The notes: generated from the letters alone by a model not told the origin. A stretch of 49,421 nt of DNA from Pseudomonadota bacterium (GCA_021804485.1 JAJZHM010000003.1:1-49421); one strand, 5' to 3'; numbered from the stretch's first letter, positions 34,490 to 43,990 are shown. Numbers and translations are program-made.

Positions 34490-36595
34490 TTAATGTCGGT
34501 GATAACGCATGAAAAAGACAATAAAAACCATCGCCAGCACAATGGCAAGCAAAAGCCAGCGCTTCCAGGAATGTTCCTCGGCATAAGGATCGCTCAAAGA
34601 GCGCTCAGCCAAATCCGGCAAGGTTGCTAACTGGGTTAAAGCGGTACCAAAAACAATATTGATTCGCGCCCTGGAATTGATGGCCCAGCCGTTGCCTTCC
34701 AGAATCGGACCCAGATTACGAGCATGCAGTTTGAACCAGGCCAGTACCATACTCGGCCCTGAAACCAGCGCAGTTACACCGACAGGTACCAGCGGAATCT
34801 GCCACCAGTGCAGGGCCAGAATCCCGGACATCAGCGAAGCAAGCGCACTCCCCAATGCCCCAAGTGCCAGACCAATGGCTGCAAAGATTCCGGCGAATTT
34901 CCCCACATCAAAAGCTGTCGGTGCTGCAGATACCTGGGGATGTGCCGAAGTCAGTGTATGATCAATACCAGAGGATGCAGCCTTCTCAATGCCTTGTTCC
35001 TTGCTTTTGGCCATTTTCTGAATCTGGTCACCCAGCATGGCGGCCATTTTTCGATAGGGTGTCCAGAATGCTTCCCGAACACTGATCGGGTTCTCAATCA
35101 ATTTTGTGACTCTGGCATCCCAGTCCCGACCTTCACGATCAAAAAATACAGCATGCCGACCCACCATGATGGCTCCTGCCTCCCCTGCCGTAACCGCTGC
35201 AACGACAGCCTTATCCTTTTCTCCGGCGCGACTTAACTGGCAATAGACCAGATAGGTACGACTTAGACCCGCAATGGAACTGTGCAGGGCCACATCGTCA
35301 ACTTCCACACACAGATCGCAACTGCGCTGGTCAATATACAACCGTCCAGCCTGAAAAATCGCCAGATTTCGCCTGCTGTAAAAATCACGCAGCGACACAA
35401 AATTATTCAAGAAGGTGACCAGATGACGCTGAAAATGGAGCAGACGATCAACGTCTATGATGGCATCAGCCTCTTTCTTAACCGAACAGTCCGATTCAAT
35501 CAGGTCAAGGATGCGCTGTTCCATATCCTGCTCCATCCAGGCCTGTAAAATTTCCCGGTCAGCAGCAGGTTTCCACGCCGGTTCTGCCTGCTTCCAACTG
35601 GCATAATTCTGCATGATGCTTCTGATTCGACGCCAGGAGGAAAGATCCAAACGGTCCGTAGCACCCAAAACAGGCTGGATGAGGGTTCGGTACAACTCAT
35701 CCAGCGTAGCCTGCCAGGCTGGGTGCACTCTGGCAGCAAGATTAAGAACAGGTTCTGGACCTGGCTGGGCAAGCGGTACATCTGCGGCATCGACAGCATC
35801 AAGTGCAATCTGTCCTGTTGCCAGCGAAGCGATGCGTTCACGAATCGGGTTAAGATCCTCTGATACAGCTGGATCAAAAGCTATCAGCTGACAACGGGCA
35901 AAATAATCATCCAGTTTGTCAGCCAGTGAACTGTATACTGGCCACGCCTGATCGAAATCAAGACCAGCGACTTCCGGCCTGTGCGACAGCCAGGCCAAGT
36001 AATTACGACAGTTTTCAAAGAAAGCCTGAGTAATGGCGGCATCAACTCCAGCCACACCACTGCGATCTTGAACAGTTGTGCCTTGGGCAATGATCCGTTC
36101 AACAGCTTGCTGGATGTCGGTATCCGCTGAAAGTGCAACGGGGACAATACCATCACCATTGGGATGATCGGGCGGGAACAAACGGGCTCGATCCTGAACA
36201 TGCTCAAGGGTTAAAGCTTCAGAATCATCAATTTTCAGCATCGCCCGCAGTTCACGAGCAGACTGAAGTAGTCGCTGGCCGATATCGGTGTCTTGACGCA
36301 GATCACTGAGCTGCAGCGACAATCCACCAAAAATCAGTTGAGGGTCCACCAAACTGTCAAGAATGAAACGTACGGCTGCCAGTACTTCGGGTACACGAAT
36401 TCGACCATCACCATCAAAATCCAGATACTTCAGTGATTGTTCATCCAGACGCAACCCACGGGTTGGACAGGCCAAAGCTGCCCATAGTTTCGGATCTAGG
36501 TCGGCCAGAAAGCGCAAATCATCGGCCTGTTCAATACAAACCTGATCAAAGCCTCCTGATCGCCAGAATTTCCAGACATGGGGCTTGGTGGACAT
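34490..36595 (-). CDS. Large EF-hand membrane protein of unknown function
   Basis: A 701-residue protein I cannot assign to a characterised family. A canonical EF-hand loop occurs at residues 59-70 (DFDGDGRIRVPE; acidic 1, 3, 5, Gly 6, Ile 8, Glu 12). A partial second loop, DHPNGDGIV, follows near 145. A long helical, mostly soluble middle part has several W/D-rich segments. Near 555-640 there are two or three transmembrane helices (AGIFAAIGLALGALGSALAS; WWQIPLVPVGVTALVSG), and the C-terminus ends with helix WLLLAIVLAMVFIVFFMRY. Calcium sensing at the inner membrane is inferred. It lies between a hydrolase gene (23-base gap) and the REC-CheC gene (64-base gap). Confidence 0.75.
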   Translation of the reverse strand: MSTKPHVWKFWRSGGFDQVCIEQADDLRFLADLDPKLWAALACPTRGLRLDEQSLKYLDFDGDGRIRVPEVLAAVRFILDSLVDPQLIFGGLSLQLSDLRQDTDIGQRLLQSARELRAMLKIDDSEALTLEHVQDRARLFPPDHPNGDGIVPVALSADTDIQQAVERIIAQGTTVQDRSGVAGVDAAITQAFFENCRNYLAWLSHRPEVAGLDFDQAWPVYSSLADKLDDYFARCQLIAFDPAVSEDLNPIRERIASLATGQIALDAVDAADVPLAQPGPEPVLNLAARVHPAWQATLDELYRTLIQPVLGATDRLDLSSWRRIRSIMQNYASWKQAEPAWKPAADREILQAWMEQDMEQRILDLIESDCSVKKEADAIIDVDRLLHFQRHLVTFLNNFVSLRDFYSRRNLAIFQAGRLYIDQRSCDLCVEVDDVALHSSIAGLSRTYLVYCQLSRAGEKDKAVVAAVTAGEAGAIMVGRHAVFFDREGRDWDARVTKLIENPISVREAFWTPYRKMAAMLGDQIQKMAKSKEQGIEKAASSGIDHTLTSAHPQVSAAPTAFDVGKFAGIFAAIGLALGALGSALASLMSGILALHWWQIPLVPVGVTALVSGPSMVLAWFKLHARNLGPILEGNGWAINSRARINIVFGTALTQLATLPDLAERSLSDPYAEEHSWKRWLLLAIVLAMVFIVFFMRYHRH

Positions 36596-36618
36596 GAGAT
36601 CAACTCCGGTATTTATGT

Positions 36619-37581
36619 TTAATGTGATGGCTGCAGCATGAAGCGCAACCGGAACTCAACAGGCTGACGCAAATGCACTGCTTCATTGGCAAGATGGTGG
36701 CTGGCATATTCTAAAAAAAGAATACGAGCTGCCGGAAAATGCCGGTGCAAAAAGGCAAGATTATAGGTCCAGTCCACCGTCTCATCTCTGCCCCCCTGCA
36801 CCACCTGAATGCGCTTAGAGCACTGTCGAGGTGATTGGCGCCAACGCTCTTCCCAGTCAAGCATGGCCCGGACCCAGGCCATACTCAGCTGCCTTGGCTG
36901 TAGCGGATCCTTGTGATGGGTAAACTGGATGAAAGCGGTGTCTGAACTGTTGACCCGAAACGTACGCGGAGTGGATTTCAGCCAGTGTCCGAGGGCCCGG
37001 TACGACCATTGCACCTGACGGAAGGACGCTGGTCGGACCAAAGGAGCCAGCAACATGACTTCGTTCAGGGGACTGTCGGATCGTTCCAGCAGATGCGCCC
37101 AAAGAATTCCACCGCCGGTACTCTGTCCAAGCCCGTGCCAAGGCCCGGGAAATTGCAATCGAGCCAGATGTTCATGCAAGCCGAGCAGAATTTGCTGATA
37201 ATCGTTAAAATCATCAATACGTCCACGTTCACCGCTGCTTAACCCATGACCTGGCAAATCAACCCCAACCACACAGTAGCCCAGTTCCAGAGCCAACTGT
37301 ATCATGGGACGGTAGATGCAAAGGTGATCAAAAAGTCCGTGCCAGAGCACCAAAGTTCCCAATGGGGATTGGTTCAGAGGCATCCAGACATGGAGCACCA
37401 GACGCCAGGTGCGGTGGTGCCAATAGGCCAAACGACCCGTACCAGGCAACTCATTGAGATGGTAATAGGAAAAAAGTTCCTGAACTGCCGTACTCGGGGA
37501 CGATTCCAGAAAACGTGACTGAACCGGAGGCAGCGGCATTTCCAACCATCTTTGCAGCAATTCGTTCATGACACCCATCAT
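36619..37581 (-). CDS. Alpha/beta hydrolase, lysophospholipase-like
   Basis: A 320-residue serine hydrolase without a signal peptide. The oxyanion region is VLWHGLFDH, the DLPGHGLSSG loop follows, and the nucleophile elbow is GLGQSTGGG (G-x-S-x-G). The acid is in QGGRDETVDW and the His in EYASHHLANEA, giving a complete triad. The family includes monoacylglycerol lipases and lysophospholipases (PldB-like); the substrate is not determinable. It is the first gene of the hydrolase-EF-hand-REC-CheC-GGDEF series. The drawn ATG or one 12 bases downstream could be used. Confidence 0.88.
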   Translation of the reverse strand: MMGVMNELLQRWLEMPLPPVQSRFLESSPSTAVQELFSYYHLNELPGTGRLAYWHHRTWRLVLHVWMPLNQSPLGTLVLWHGLFDHLCIYRPMIQLALELGYCVVGVDLPGHGLSSGERGRIDDFNDYQQILLGLHEHLARLQFPGPWHGLGQSTGGGILWAHLLERSDSPLNEVMLLAPLVRPASFRQVQWSYRALGHWLKSTPRTFRVNSSDTAFIQFTHHKDPLQPRQLSMAWVRAMLDWEERWRQSPRQCSKRIQVVQGGRDETVDWTYNLAFLHRHFPAARILFLEYASHHLANEAVHLRQPVEFRLRFMLQPSH

Positions 37582-37724
37582 TGCACCACCAGAACAACTT
37601 CATAATCTGGAAGTGTACCTGCTTGACACAAAAACGACCAGAATTTCAAAGATTACAGTTGATCATGACGCCCAGCCTTGCCAAGCAGGCTGATGTCTCT
37701 TAGTCTGAATAGGGACAAGATCAG

Positions 37725-39176
37725 ATGCGTGGGTTTTCAATGGCCGATCATGGAACCCGAACCGTAGTTCCGATGCTTCTGGAAGGCGTTTTTGCTCCGG
37801 GAAGTGGGTCTTCTTTTCGTCTGGCTGACCCTATCTCAGGTATTATGCGCTGGGATGTGCCGCATGCCAGCATCAGCGAGCTTGATCTGGCGGTTGCCTC
37901 AGCCCATAACGCCTGGTCCTCATGGTTGAAACGTCCTTGGCAGGACCGTCAGCTCCTGATGTGCAATGTTGTACAGCTGCTGCGCCAAAAAACTGAATTG
38001 CTGACGCAAACGCTCTCCATGGAAACGGGCAGAACCCTGCGCGACTGCCGTAACGAAGTTCAGACCGGAATCGAACATGTGCTTAACGCACTCAGTCAAT
38101 TAAACAGTCCTGGCACTGCTGCACGAACACCGATATTGCTCCAGCCACTGGGTGTCTGTCTGGTACTGGCACCGGTCAGCTATCCGGTTTTGTTTGCCCT
38201 GGCAACGTTTCCCCTAGCCCTTCTTGCTGGCAATACCTGCATCATCAAACCTTCGGAGTTTACACCGCAGAGCATCATCAAGCTGGCTGAATTACTGATT
38301 GAAGCAGGAATTCCGCCAGGTGTTCTGCAGGTTGTCCACGGCCGGGAGAGCGAAGTTACCGCACTGATCGAGCATCCGGATGTACGTGCGGTAAGCTCGG
38401 CAGGAAGTTCAGCCTCGGCGTTTTCCATCCAGCAGTTGGCTGCCCGGCATGGCAAACGCTATCAGTGTCTTGCCAGCACCCGCAATCATGTTGTCGTCAT
38501 GCCCGATGCAGCCTTCGAACAGATTGTGCAGGATCTGGCAACATCAACCTGCTTGAGGGCGGGTCAAAACTGCATGGCTTGGTCCTCTGCCCTGCTTGTT
38601 GGTAAGGCAGATGAACTTCTGGATGATCTGGTCGACCTGTTTGAAGAAATTCATGTCGGACCACCTTCCAGCAGTCTTGCCCGCTGCGGACCACTTGCTG
38701 CATCACGCTATTGGGAGCAGAGCCTGGATGCCATTCAAGATGCCCTTGAAGAGGGTGCCATTGGCCTGGTCGATGGCCGTGACTGCCATGTTGCCGGCTT
38801 TGAAGACGGTTACTGGATTGGCCCGACCCTGTTCAGCAGCGTTCAGACCGATATGCGCCTTTATCGTGAAGATCTGCCGGGACCGATACTAAGTTGCCTG
38901 CATGTCAGTGACCTGCAAGAAGCCATTAACATCATGAACACCCAACCCAACATTCTGGTGTCGAGCATTTATACCAGCGATGCCACCCAAGCCCGAAACT
39001 TTGCCGGACAGATTCAATGCGGCCTGATTAGTGTCAACCAGCCTGTTTTTTATCCTGCGCCCTTATCGGGAAGTCTGGGCTGGAAAAAAACATTTTTTGG
39101 CGACATTCAGCCATTTGGTCCTCATGCCATGGATTTCTACATTCAGCACCAGACTATTATGGAACGATGGTCCTGA
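37725..39176 (+). CDS. MmsA-like aldehyde dehydrogenase
   Basis: A 483-residue aldehyde dehydrogenase closest in pattern to methylmalonate-semialdehyde dehydrogenase. It has RLADPISGIMRWDVPHAS at the N-terminus, NTCIIKPSEFTPQS, RNHVVVMPDA in place of the usual E-x-GG (so the classical catalytic Glu is absent, as in MmsA), and the nucleophile Cys283 in AGQNCMAWSSALLVG. The C-terminus GWKKTFFGDIQPFGPHAM-x-FY is MmsA-like. MmsA oxidises methylmalonate semialdehyde to propionyl-CoA in valine degradation. Several otherwise conserved stretches (AVSSAGSSASAFSI for FVGSTP-type) diverge, so the real substrate may differ. Divergent from the hydrolase gene, upstream of ppnP. Confidence 0.8.
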   Translation: MRGFSMADHGTRTVVPMLLEGVFAPGSGSSFRLADPISGIMRWDVPHASISELDLAVASAHNAWSSWLKRPWQDRQLLMCNVVQLLRQKTELLTQTLSMETGRTLRDCRNEVQTGIEHVLNALSQLNSPGTAARTPILLQPLGVCLVLAPVSYPVLFALATFPLALLAGNTCIIKPSEFTPQSIIKLAELLIEAGIPPGVLQVVHGRESEVTALIEHPDVRAVSSAGSSASAFSIQQLAARHGKRYQCLASTRNHVVVMPDAAFEQIVQDLATSTCLRAGQNCMAWSSALLVGKADELLDDLVDLFEEIHVGPPSSSLARCGPLAASRYWEQSLDAIQDALEEGAIGLVDGRDCHVAGFEDGYWIGPTLFSSVQTDMRLYREDLPGPILSCLHVSDLQEAINIMNTQPNILVSSIYTSDATQARNFAGQIQCGLISVNQPVFYPAPLSGSLGWKKTFFGDIQPFGPHAMDFYIQHQTIMERWS

Positions 39177-39236
39177 TTGCACCCGGGCCTGAGTATACGT
39201 ACACTGCTGTCCTCAGCAATCATCCGAGGTTCTACC

Positions 39237-39548
39237 ATGTCACAATTTGAAAACGTCAGCGTCATCAAAAAATCCAATGTTTTTCATGATGGCCGCTGCA
39301 TCAGCCATACTGTTCTTTTCGCTGATGGCAGCCGCAAGACCGTTGGCGTACTGTTTCCATCGACACTGACGTTCAATACGCGTAGCGCTGAGACAATGGA
39401 AATCACCTCGGGCAGCTGCCGGGTTCGGCTCCCTGGCAAGACAGGCTGGGATTCCGTTCAGGCTGGCGATTCCTTCTTTGTTCCCGCCGAGTCGAGCTTT
39501 GATATTGAAGTCAGTGAAATCACGGATTACGTCTGTTCTTTCGAGTAA
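39237..39548 (+). CDS. ppnP: Pyrimidine/purine nucleoside phosphorylase PpnP
   Basis: A 103-residue cupin-fold protein (YaiE/DUF1255). FENVSVIKKSNVFHDGRCIS opens the protein, KTVGVLFPSTLTFNTRSAET follows, and PAESSFDIEV and DYVCSFE close it. PpnP phosphorolyses a range of nucleosides. The ATG at 39237 gives the family N-terminus MSQFENVSV; the frame is open 60 bases further upstream. Its 3' end overlaps convergent mpl by 22 bases. Confidence 0.95.
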   Translation: MSQFENVSVIKKSNVFHDGRCISHTVLFADGSRKTVGVLFPSTLTFNTRSAETMEITSGSCRVRLPGKTGWDSVQAGDSFFVPAESSFDIEVSEITDYVCSFE

Positions 39549-40912
39549 CCAAGACGATCAAGGAGGCGCTGGTGCAGGCCTCCAAATCCACCGTTTGACA
39601 TGATCACCACGTGATCGCCCGGTTGCAATGTTTGAGCAAGCTGATCGATCAGTTCATCAAGATCACGCAGAACAAAGGAAGGGACGGTACTTCGGTCGAT
39701 GACCTGTCCAATATCCCATTGCACCTGTGGCGGCATATACCAGTAAGCGGCATCAGCTGCTGCCGTACTCTCAGCCAGGGCCTGCTGATGCACACCGAGC
39801 TTCATGGTGTTGGACCTTGGTTCAATAACCGCAACAATCCGTCCAGAAGTACCCATCCGTTCGCGCAACCCACGCAAAGTGGTCTCTATGGCGGTTGGGT
39901 GATGGGCAAAATCGTCATAGACATCAATTCCACGGGGAGACCCGAGCAGTTCCATACGACGCTTGACACCAGGAAACGCCTGCAAGGCCTTGATAATCGC
40001 TGCCGTTGGCACACCACAGGCATGAGCCGCCATAAAACACATCAGGGCATTGTGCCGATTGTGGCGCCCCAGCAGGGGAAGGTGCACAAGTGCTGCCTCC
40101 TGATCAGCATGCAGGATGTGGCAAGGTTCATGCGGATGCTCAGGCTCCAGCAGAACCCAGTCGGCACCGGCCTGAGGATCATTTAACGCCATGGAACAGC
40201 CCTTACTCCAGAAACCTCGTTGCAGAACCTGCTCGACCGCCTGATCTCCCTTGGGATAAAACAATGTTCCTTTGCCTGGCAGCGTTCGGATTAAATAATG
40301 AAACTGTGTCTGGATGGCCGCAAGGTCGGCAAAGATATCGGCATGATCAAACTCAATATTATTGATAATCAGCATCTGAGGATGATAGTGGATAAACTTG
40401 GAGCGCTTGTCAAAAAAGGCCGTATCGTACTCATCAGCTTCAAGCACAAAAAAATCCCCGTGACCAAGCCGAGCACTTTCCGATAAGCCAAGGGGTACTC
40501 CGCCAATCAGATATCCAGGCTGATAACCAGCATGATCCAGAACCCAAGCCAACAAACTGGTTGTCGTCGTTTTGCCATGGGTCCCCGCTACAGCAATAAC
40601 CTTGCGGCCTTTCAAAACATGTTCTGCCAGCCAGCCAGGTCCGGACACATACGGAATGGACTGGTTGAGTACATATTCAACGGCCGGATTGCCACGCGAC
40701 AGCGCATTGCCAATAATCACCAGATCCGGGGCAGGAATGAGGGCCGAAGCATCATAGCCTTCGTGCAAATGAATCCCGGCCTGATTGAGCTGGGTGCTCA
40801 TGGGAGGATAAACACCGACATCAGACCCACTCACTTCATGGCCGAGACTCCTTGCTAGAAGTGCGAGCGAACCCATGAATGTTCCACAGATTCCAAGAAT
40901 ATGAATACGCAT
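39527..40912 (-). CDS. mpl: UDP-MurNAc:L-Ala-gamma-D-Glu-meso-DAP ligase Mpl
   Basis: A 461-residue Mur-ligase-fold enzyme for murein recycling: it attaches the recovered tripeptide directly to UDP-MurNAc in the cytoplasm. MRIHILGICGTFMGSLALLA is the Mpl-type N-terminus (no VHFVGIGG as in MurC). The ATP loop is VAGTHGKTTTTSL, the metal block EADEYDTAFFDKRSKF, and VYDDFAHHPTAIETTL the Mur C-domain signature. It follows dnaX by 35 bases. Confidence 0.96.
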   Translation of the reverse strand: MRIHILGICGTFMGSLALLARSLGHEVSGSDVGVYPPMSTQLNQAGIHLHEGYDASALIPAPDLVIIGNALSRGNPAVEYVLNQSIPYVSGPGWLAEHVLKGRKVIAVAGTHGKTTTTSLLAWVLDHAGYQPGYLIGGVPLGLSESARLGHGDFFVLEADEYDTAFFDKRSKFIHYHPQMLIINNIEFDHADIFADLAAIQTQFHYLIRTLPGKGTLFYPKGDQAVEQVLQRGFWSKGCSMALNDPQAGADWVLLEPEHPHEPCHILHADQEAALVHLPLLGRHNRHNALMCFMAAHACGVPTAAIIKALQAFPGVKRRMELLGSPRGIDVYDDFAHHPTAIETTLRGLRERMGTSGRIVAVIEPRSNTMKLGVHQQALAESTAAADAAYWYMPPQVQWDIGQVIDRSTVPSFVLRDLDELIDQLAQTLQPGDHVVIMSNGGFGGLHQRLLDRLGYSKEQT

Positions 40913-40947
40913 TCAGAAAACACCTTGTCACAAAGTTTATCAGGGAT

Positions 40948-42597
40948 TTAATGCAGCCGCGCAGGTGCCGGGCTAATGATGCTCACATCCGTCGAGGCAA
41001 CGTCCAGATGCTTTATCCAGAACTGTATGGCATCATCGTTCACAACCTGTTCACGCAACAGGTTGTGCTCACGCTGACGCTGTTCTTCAAGCAGCTGTTT
41101 GGGCGTTGCCTGTCCCGGGTCTGCGTGTCTGATCAGTACGCGCATGTGCGGACGATCATAGTACGTGCGCAAGGAAGCCTCAAGAGCAGGTGCCGCAAGT
41201 TCCAGCAGGGCCGTAGGTGCCAGCGTGTGCAACTCCCAGTACTGCTCTTCGATACGTACCGGCAAAGACTGCATGGCAACCGTGGCAACGGAACCATCAA
41301 GCTTCAGTTTCTCAAGAAGGGCAAGCCAGTGCCCCGCGGACATGGCAACAATGTCTGCAACGCCTGAAGACTGTCCTAACGGTTTCGCCTCAGCAACACA
41401 TGAGGCTTGAGCGGTGATCGCCAATGAAGACGACACTGCAGCTGATGTTTTTGAAGCTGATGGGGGCCCTTGCTCTTGGCCCGACACATCGCCACCTCCT
41501 GCTGATCCATTTCCAGGGGTCCGTTTCAATGGCTTGAATGCCAACATGCGCAAGACCATCATTTCAAAACCAGATTGACCATCATAGGCAAGCGGCAGGT
41601 CCTGCCGTGCCTGCAAGGCAATCTGATAAAGCAATTGCAGCCATTCCGGCCGGATCAACCCTGCATAGCTCGCCACCATCGGTTCGAGATCCACCTGTTC
41701 GGGAACAACCTGAGCAAGAGCAATCTGGTGTAACAGGGAAATCATAGTTTCCAAAACCCGGTCAAAGGCAAGATTCTGCTCGGCAAATGCCCTTACAGCC
41801 TGAATGGCAACAGCGGCATTACCGTCAACAAGAGCCTGCAGCAGCTGACTCATGGCTTCGATACCAACGGAACCCAACAGATCAGACACCTCAGCCTCTT
41901 TTAGACTACCTCCGCCAAAAGCAATACTTTGATCCGTCAATGATAATGCATCCCGCATGGAGCCACGGGCTGCCCGGGCAATGACCCTCAGAGCAGCCGG
42001 CTCAAAGGGGATGTTTTCTGCCTGTAGTACATGCTCCAGCTGAGCAACAATCCCGGTGATCGTAATCGGCTTGAGGGCGAACTGCATGCATCGGGACAAG
42101 ACCGTTACCGGTAATTTTTGTGGATCGGTTGTGGCCAGAATAAACTTGACATGCTCTGGGGGTTCTTCGAGGGTCTTGAGCAGCGCATTGAAGCTGTGTG
42201 TTGAAAGCATGTGTACTTCGTCAATCAGGTAGACCTTGTATCGCCCCTGCTGAGGAAGGTACGGGACCTGGTCAAGCAGGTCGCGGGTATCCTCCACTTT
42301 GGTACGTGAGGCAGCATCAATCTCAATCAGATCGATAAATCGTCCTTCAGCAATGGCCTGACAATGACTGCACTGCCCGCAAGGATGGGCAACCACACCC
42401 AACGCACAATTCAGGCAACGGGCCAGAATACGTGCCAGCGTAGTTTTGCCAACACCACGGGTACCGGTAAAGAGATAGGCATGATGCAACCTGCCCTGCT
42501 CAATTCCATGGGTCAGTGCCTGCACAATATGTGACTGACCGACAAGATCCCCAAAATGGGTCGGACGATATTTGCGGGCAAGAACCTGATAGGACAT
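40948..42597 (-). CDS. dnaX: DNA polymerase III subunit tau/gamma
   Basis: The 549-residue clamp-loader ATPase. YQVLARKYRPTHFGDLVGQ opens it, Walker A is GTRGVGKTTLARILA, the zinc cluster CLNC...CGQCSHC follows, Walker B/DEAD-like is VYLIDEVHML, and sensor TTDPQKLPVTVLSRC comes next. After ~370 a Ser/Gly/Gln/Ala-rich linker leads to a C-terminal domain. It is shorter than E. coli tau (643). I see no A-AAA-AAG slippery heptamer, so a separate gamma form is not predicted from sequence. The usual followers ybaB and recR are missing; mpl follows instead. Confidence 0.96.
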   Translation of the reverse strand: MSYQVLARKYRPTHFGDLVGQSHIVQALTHGIEQGRLHHAYLFTGTRGVGKTTLARILARCLNCALGVVAHPCGQCSHCQAIAEGRFIDLIEIDAASRTKVEDTRDLLDQVPYLPQQGRYKVYLIDEVHMLSTHSFNALLKTLEEPPEHVKFILATTDPQKLPVTVLSRCMQFALKPITITGIVAQLEHVLQAENIPFEPAALRVIARAARGSMRDALSLTDQSIAFGGGSLKEAEVSDLLGSVGIEAMSQLLQALVDGNAAVAIQAVRAFAEQNLAFDRVLETMISLLHQIALAQVVPEQVDLEPMVASYAGLIRPEWLQLLYQIALQARQDLPLAYDGQSGFEMMVLRMLAFKPLKRTPGNGSAGGGDVSGQEQGPPSASKTSAAVSSSLAITAQASCVAEAKPLGQSSGVADIVAMSAGHWLALLEKLKLDGSVATVAMQSLPVRIEEQYWELHTLAPTALLELAAPALEASLRTYYDRPHMRVLIRHADPGQATPKQLLEEQRQREHNLLREQVVNDDAIQFWIKHLDVASTDVSIISPAPARLH

Positions 42598-42766
42598 GAA
42601 TCGACCTCGAATTGAAGTGTCGTTCCCGGAGGGATTGACTGAATCTGCCCCGAATCATAGCCCTGAGCACATCAAGGTTGCAAGGATTGCGCGAACAGGA
42701 TGCACCTTGCACGCCTCTCCATATCCCGCTGTCATCCATCCTAAGATTTGCTAGAAAGCCTAAAAA

Positions 42767-43990
42767 TTAATGACGATTGATCTGCCGACTGAGAAGCTCG
42801 AGTTCATCTTCAACATGAGCAGAATCTTCCTGATTCAGTAGAAAACGCTGCAGAACCTCAAGGGCTTTGGCAGAAAACTGCACCCCTGCATCCCGATCGA
42901 AGTATTGGGCCACCCCTTGGGCATGTTCGAGAATACCCCTGCTCGCCTCGATAAAAGGATCACGTTCGATCTGACCACCCCGATGAGCAGCCAGCATACC
43001 CACTGAACGAGCGATATCATCCTGAACATTTTCCTGGGCAAAAAATTCGAGAAACTGCCGAGCCTGATCAGGCTGCCTCGTCTTTGCGGAAATAACCAGA
43101 ACATCCGTAGGCGAGTCCTCATAGAGCGGCACATGGGCATCAACCACGGGAAAAGGAACCAGGGCGATATCAGCGCGCATCGGTGTCGGGATCTGTGCGG
43201 TCCAGAAGTTTCCCATCAGCATCATCGCTGCCTGACGATGATATAAAAACGGCAGAACATCCCGCCAGCCAAGCATTTCATGTCCTTGCATAAAACAATT
43301 CGATCGAATCAACTGTTGCCATAAAGCCAGCACCTGAGTCACCCGGGGATCATGCCAGAACTGTCTGCCTCGGAGCAGTTCCTGATGAAATTGCAGCCCG
43401 TTAAGACGCAGATCGAGATAGTCGAACCAGGCAGCAACCGGCCAGAGATCCTTGGAGCCCAGAGCAATTGGCGTAATCTGTCTTTGCCTCAGTAAGAAAC
43501 AGGTATCAAGTAGTTCCTTCCAGGTCTGGGGAGGCCGAAGTCCATAGGCACTAAACACAGCCACATTGTAATAAATACCCCAAGCATAATAATCCAGTGG
43601 CAATCCATAATGCAGCCCATTGACAGCAACCGCACTTGAAGCAGCCGGGCTCAATTGATTCTTCCATTCTGCCTGCCATTGTGTCTCTACCGATAAAACA
43701 AGATGATTCTGAACAGCTTCTTCGATATCCCGACCACCAAACATGAACAGGACATCCGGAGGATCTTTTTGCTGCAGTGCAGCAAAAAGCAATTTTTTAT
43801 AGGCTTCATTTTCCATGACGTTCAGCTGAACATGGAACCCTGGATGCAATGCCTCGAACCTACTTACCTCCTGAACAAAAACACTGCGCTGCGCGCCGTT
43901 GACGGCCAGTAACCAGACACGCAATGGCTGGGCCTGCGTCGCCATACTGAACAACAGAAAAAAAGTTAAAACAAAGCAATTAATACTCAT
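42767..43990 (-). CDS. Extracellular solute-binding protein (sugar-type, family 1)
   Basis: A 407-residue periplasmic protein with a signal peptide (MSINCFVLTFFLLFSMATQAQ). The fold signatures of sugar/polyol binding proteins (MalE/UgpB type) are visible: FEALHPGFHVQLNVMENEAY, PPDVLFMFGGRDIE, LPLDYYAWGIYYNVAVFSAYG, PQTWKELLDTC, and the late ARQFLEFFAQE. The ATG at 43990 has AGGAACG before it and starts the signal peptide; an upstream start is unnatural. No MalFGK-like permease or ATPase is adjacent. It follows the maltoporin gene by 35 bases and a histidine kinase further upstream, so a sensory role with the kinase is as likely as transport. Confidence 0.88.
   Translation of the reverse strand: MSINCFVLTFFLLFSMATQAQPLRVWLLAVNGAQRSVFVQEVSRFEALHPGFHVQLNVMENEAYKKLLFAALQQKDPPDVLFMFGGRDIEEAVQNHLVLSVETQWQAEWKNQLSPAASSAVAVNGLHYGLPLDYYAWGIYYNVAVFSAYGLRPPQTWKELLDTCFLLRQRQITPIALGSKDLWPVAAWFDYLDLRLNGLQFHQELLRGRQFWHDPRVTQVLALWQQLIRSNCFMQGHEMLGWRDVLPFLYHRQAAMMLMGNFWTAQIPTPMRADIALVPFPVVDAHVPLYEDSPTDVLVISAKTRQPDQARQFLEFFAQENVQDDIARSVGMLAAHRGGQIERDPFIEASRGILEHAQGVAQYFDRDAGVQFSAKALEVLQRFLLNQEDSAHVEDELELLSRQINRH

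Noticed and set aside
37725-39176. AstD (succinylglutamate semialdehyde dehydrogenase) identity
   Set aside because: The AstD-type E-x-GG segment is absent and the C-terminal FFGD block is of MmsA type.
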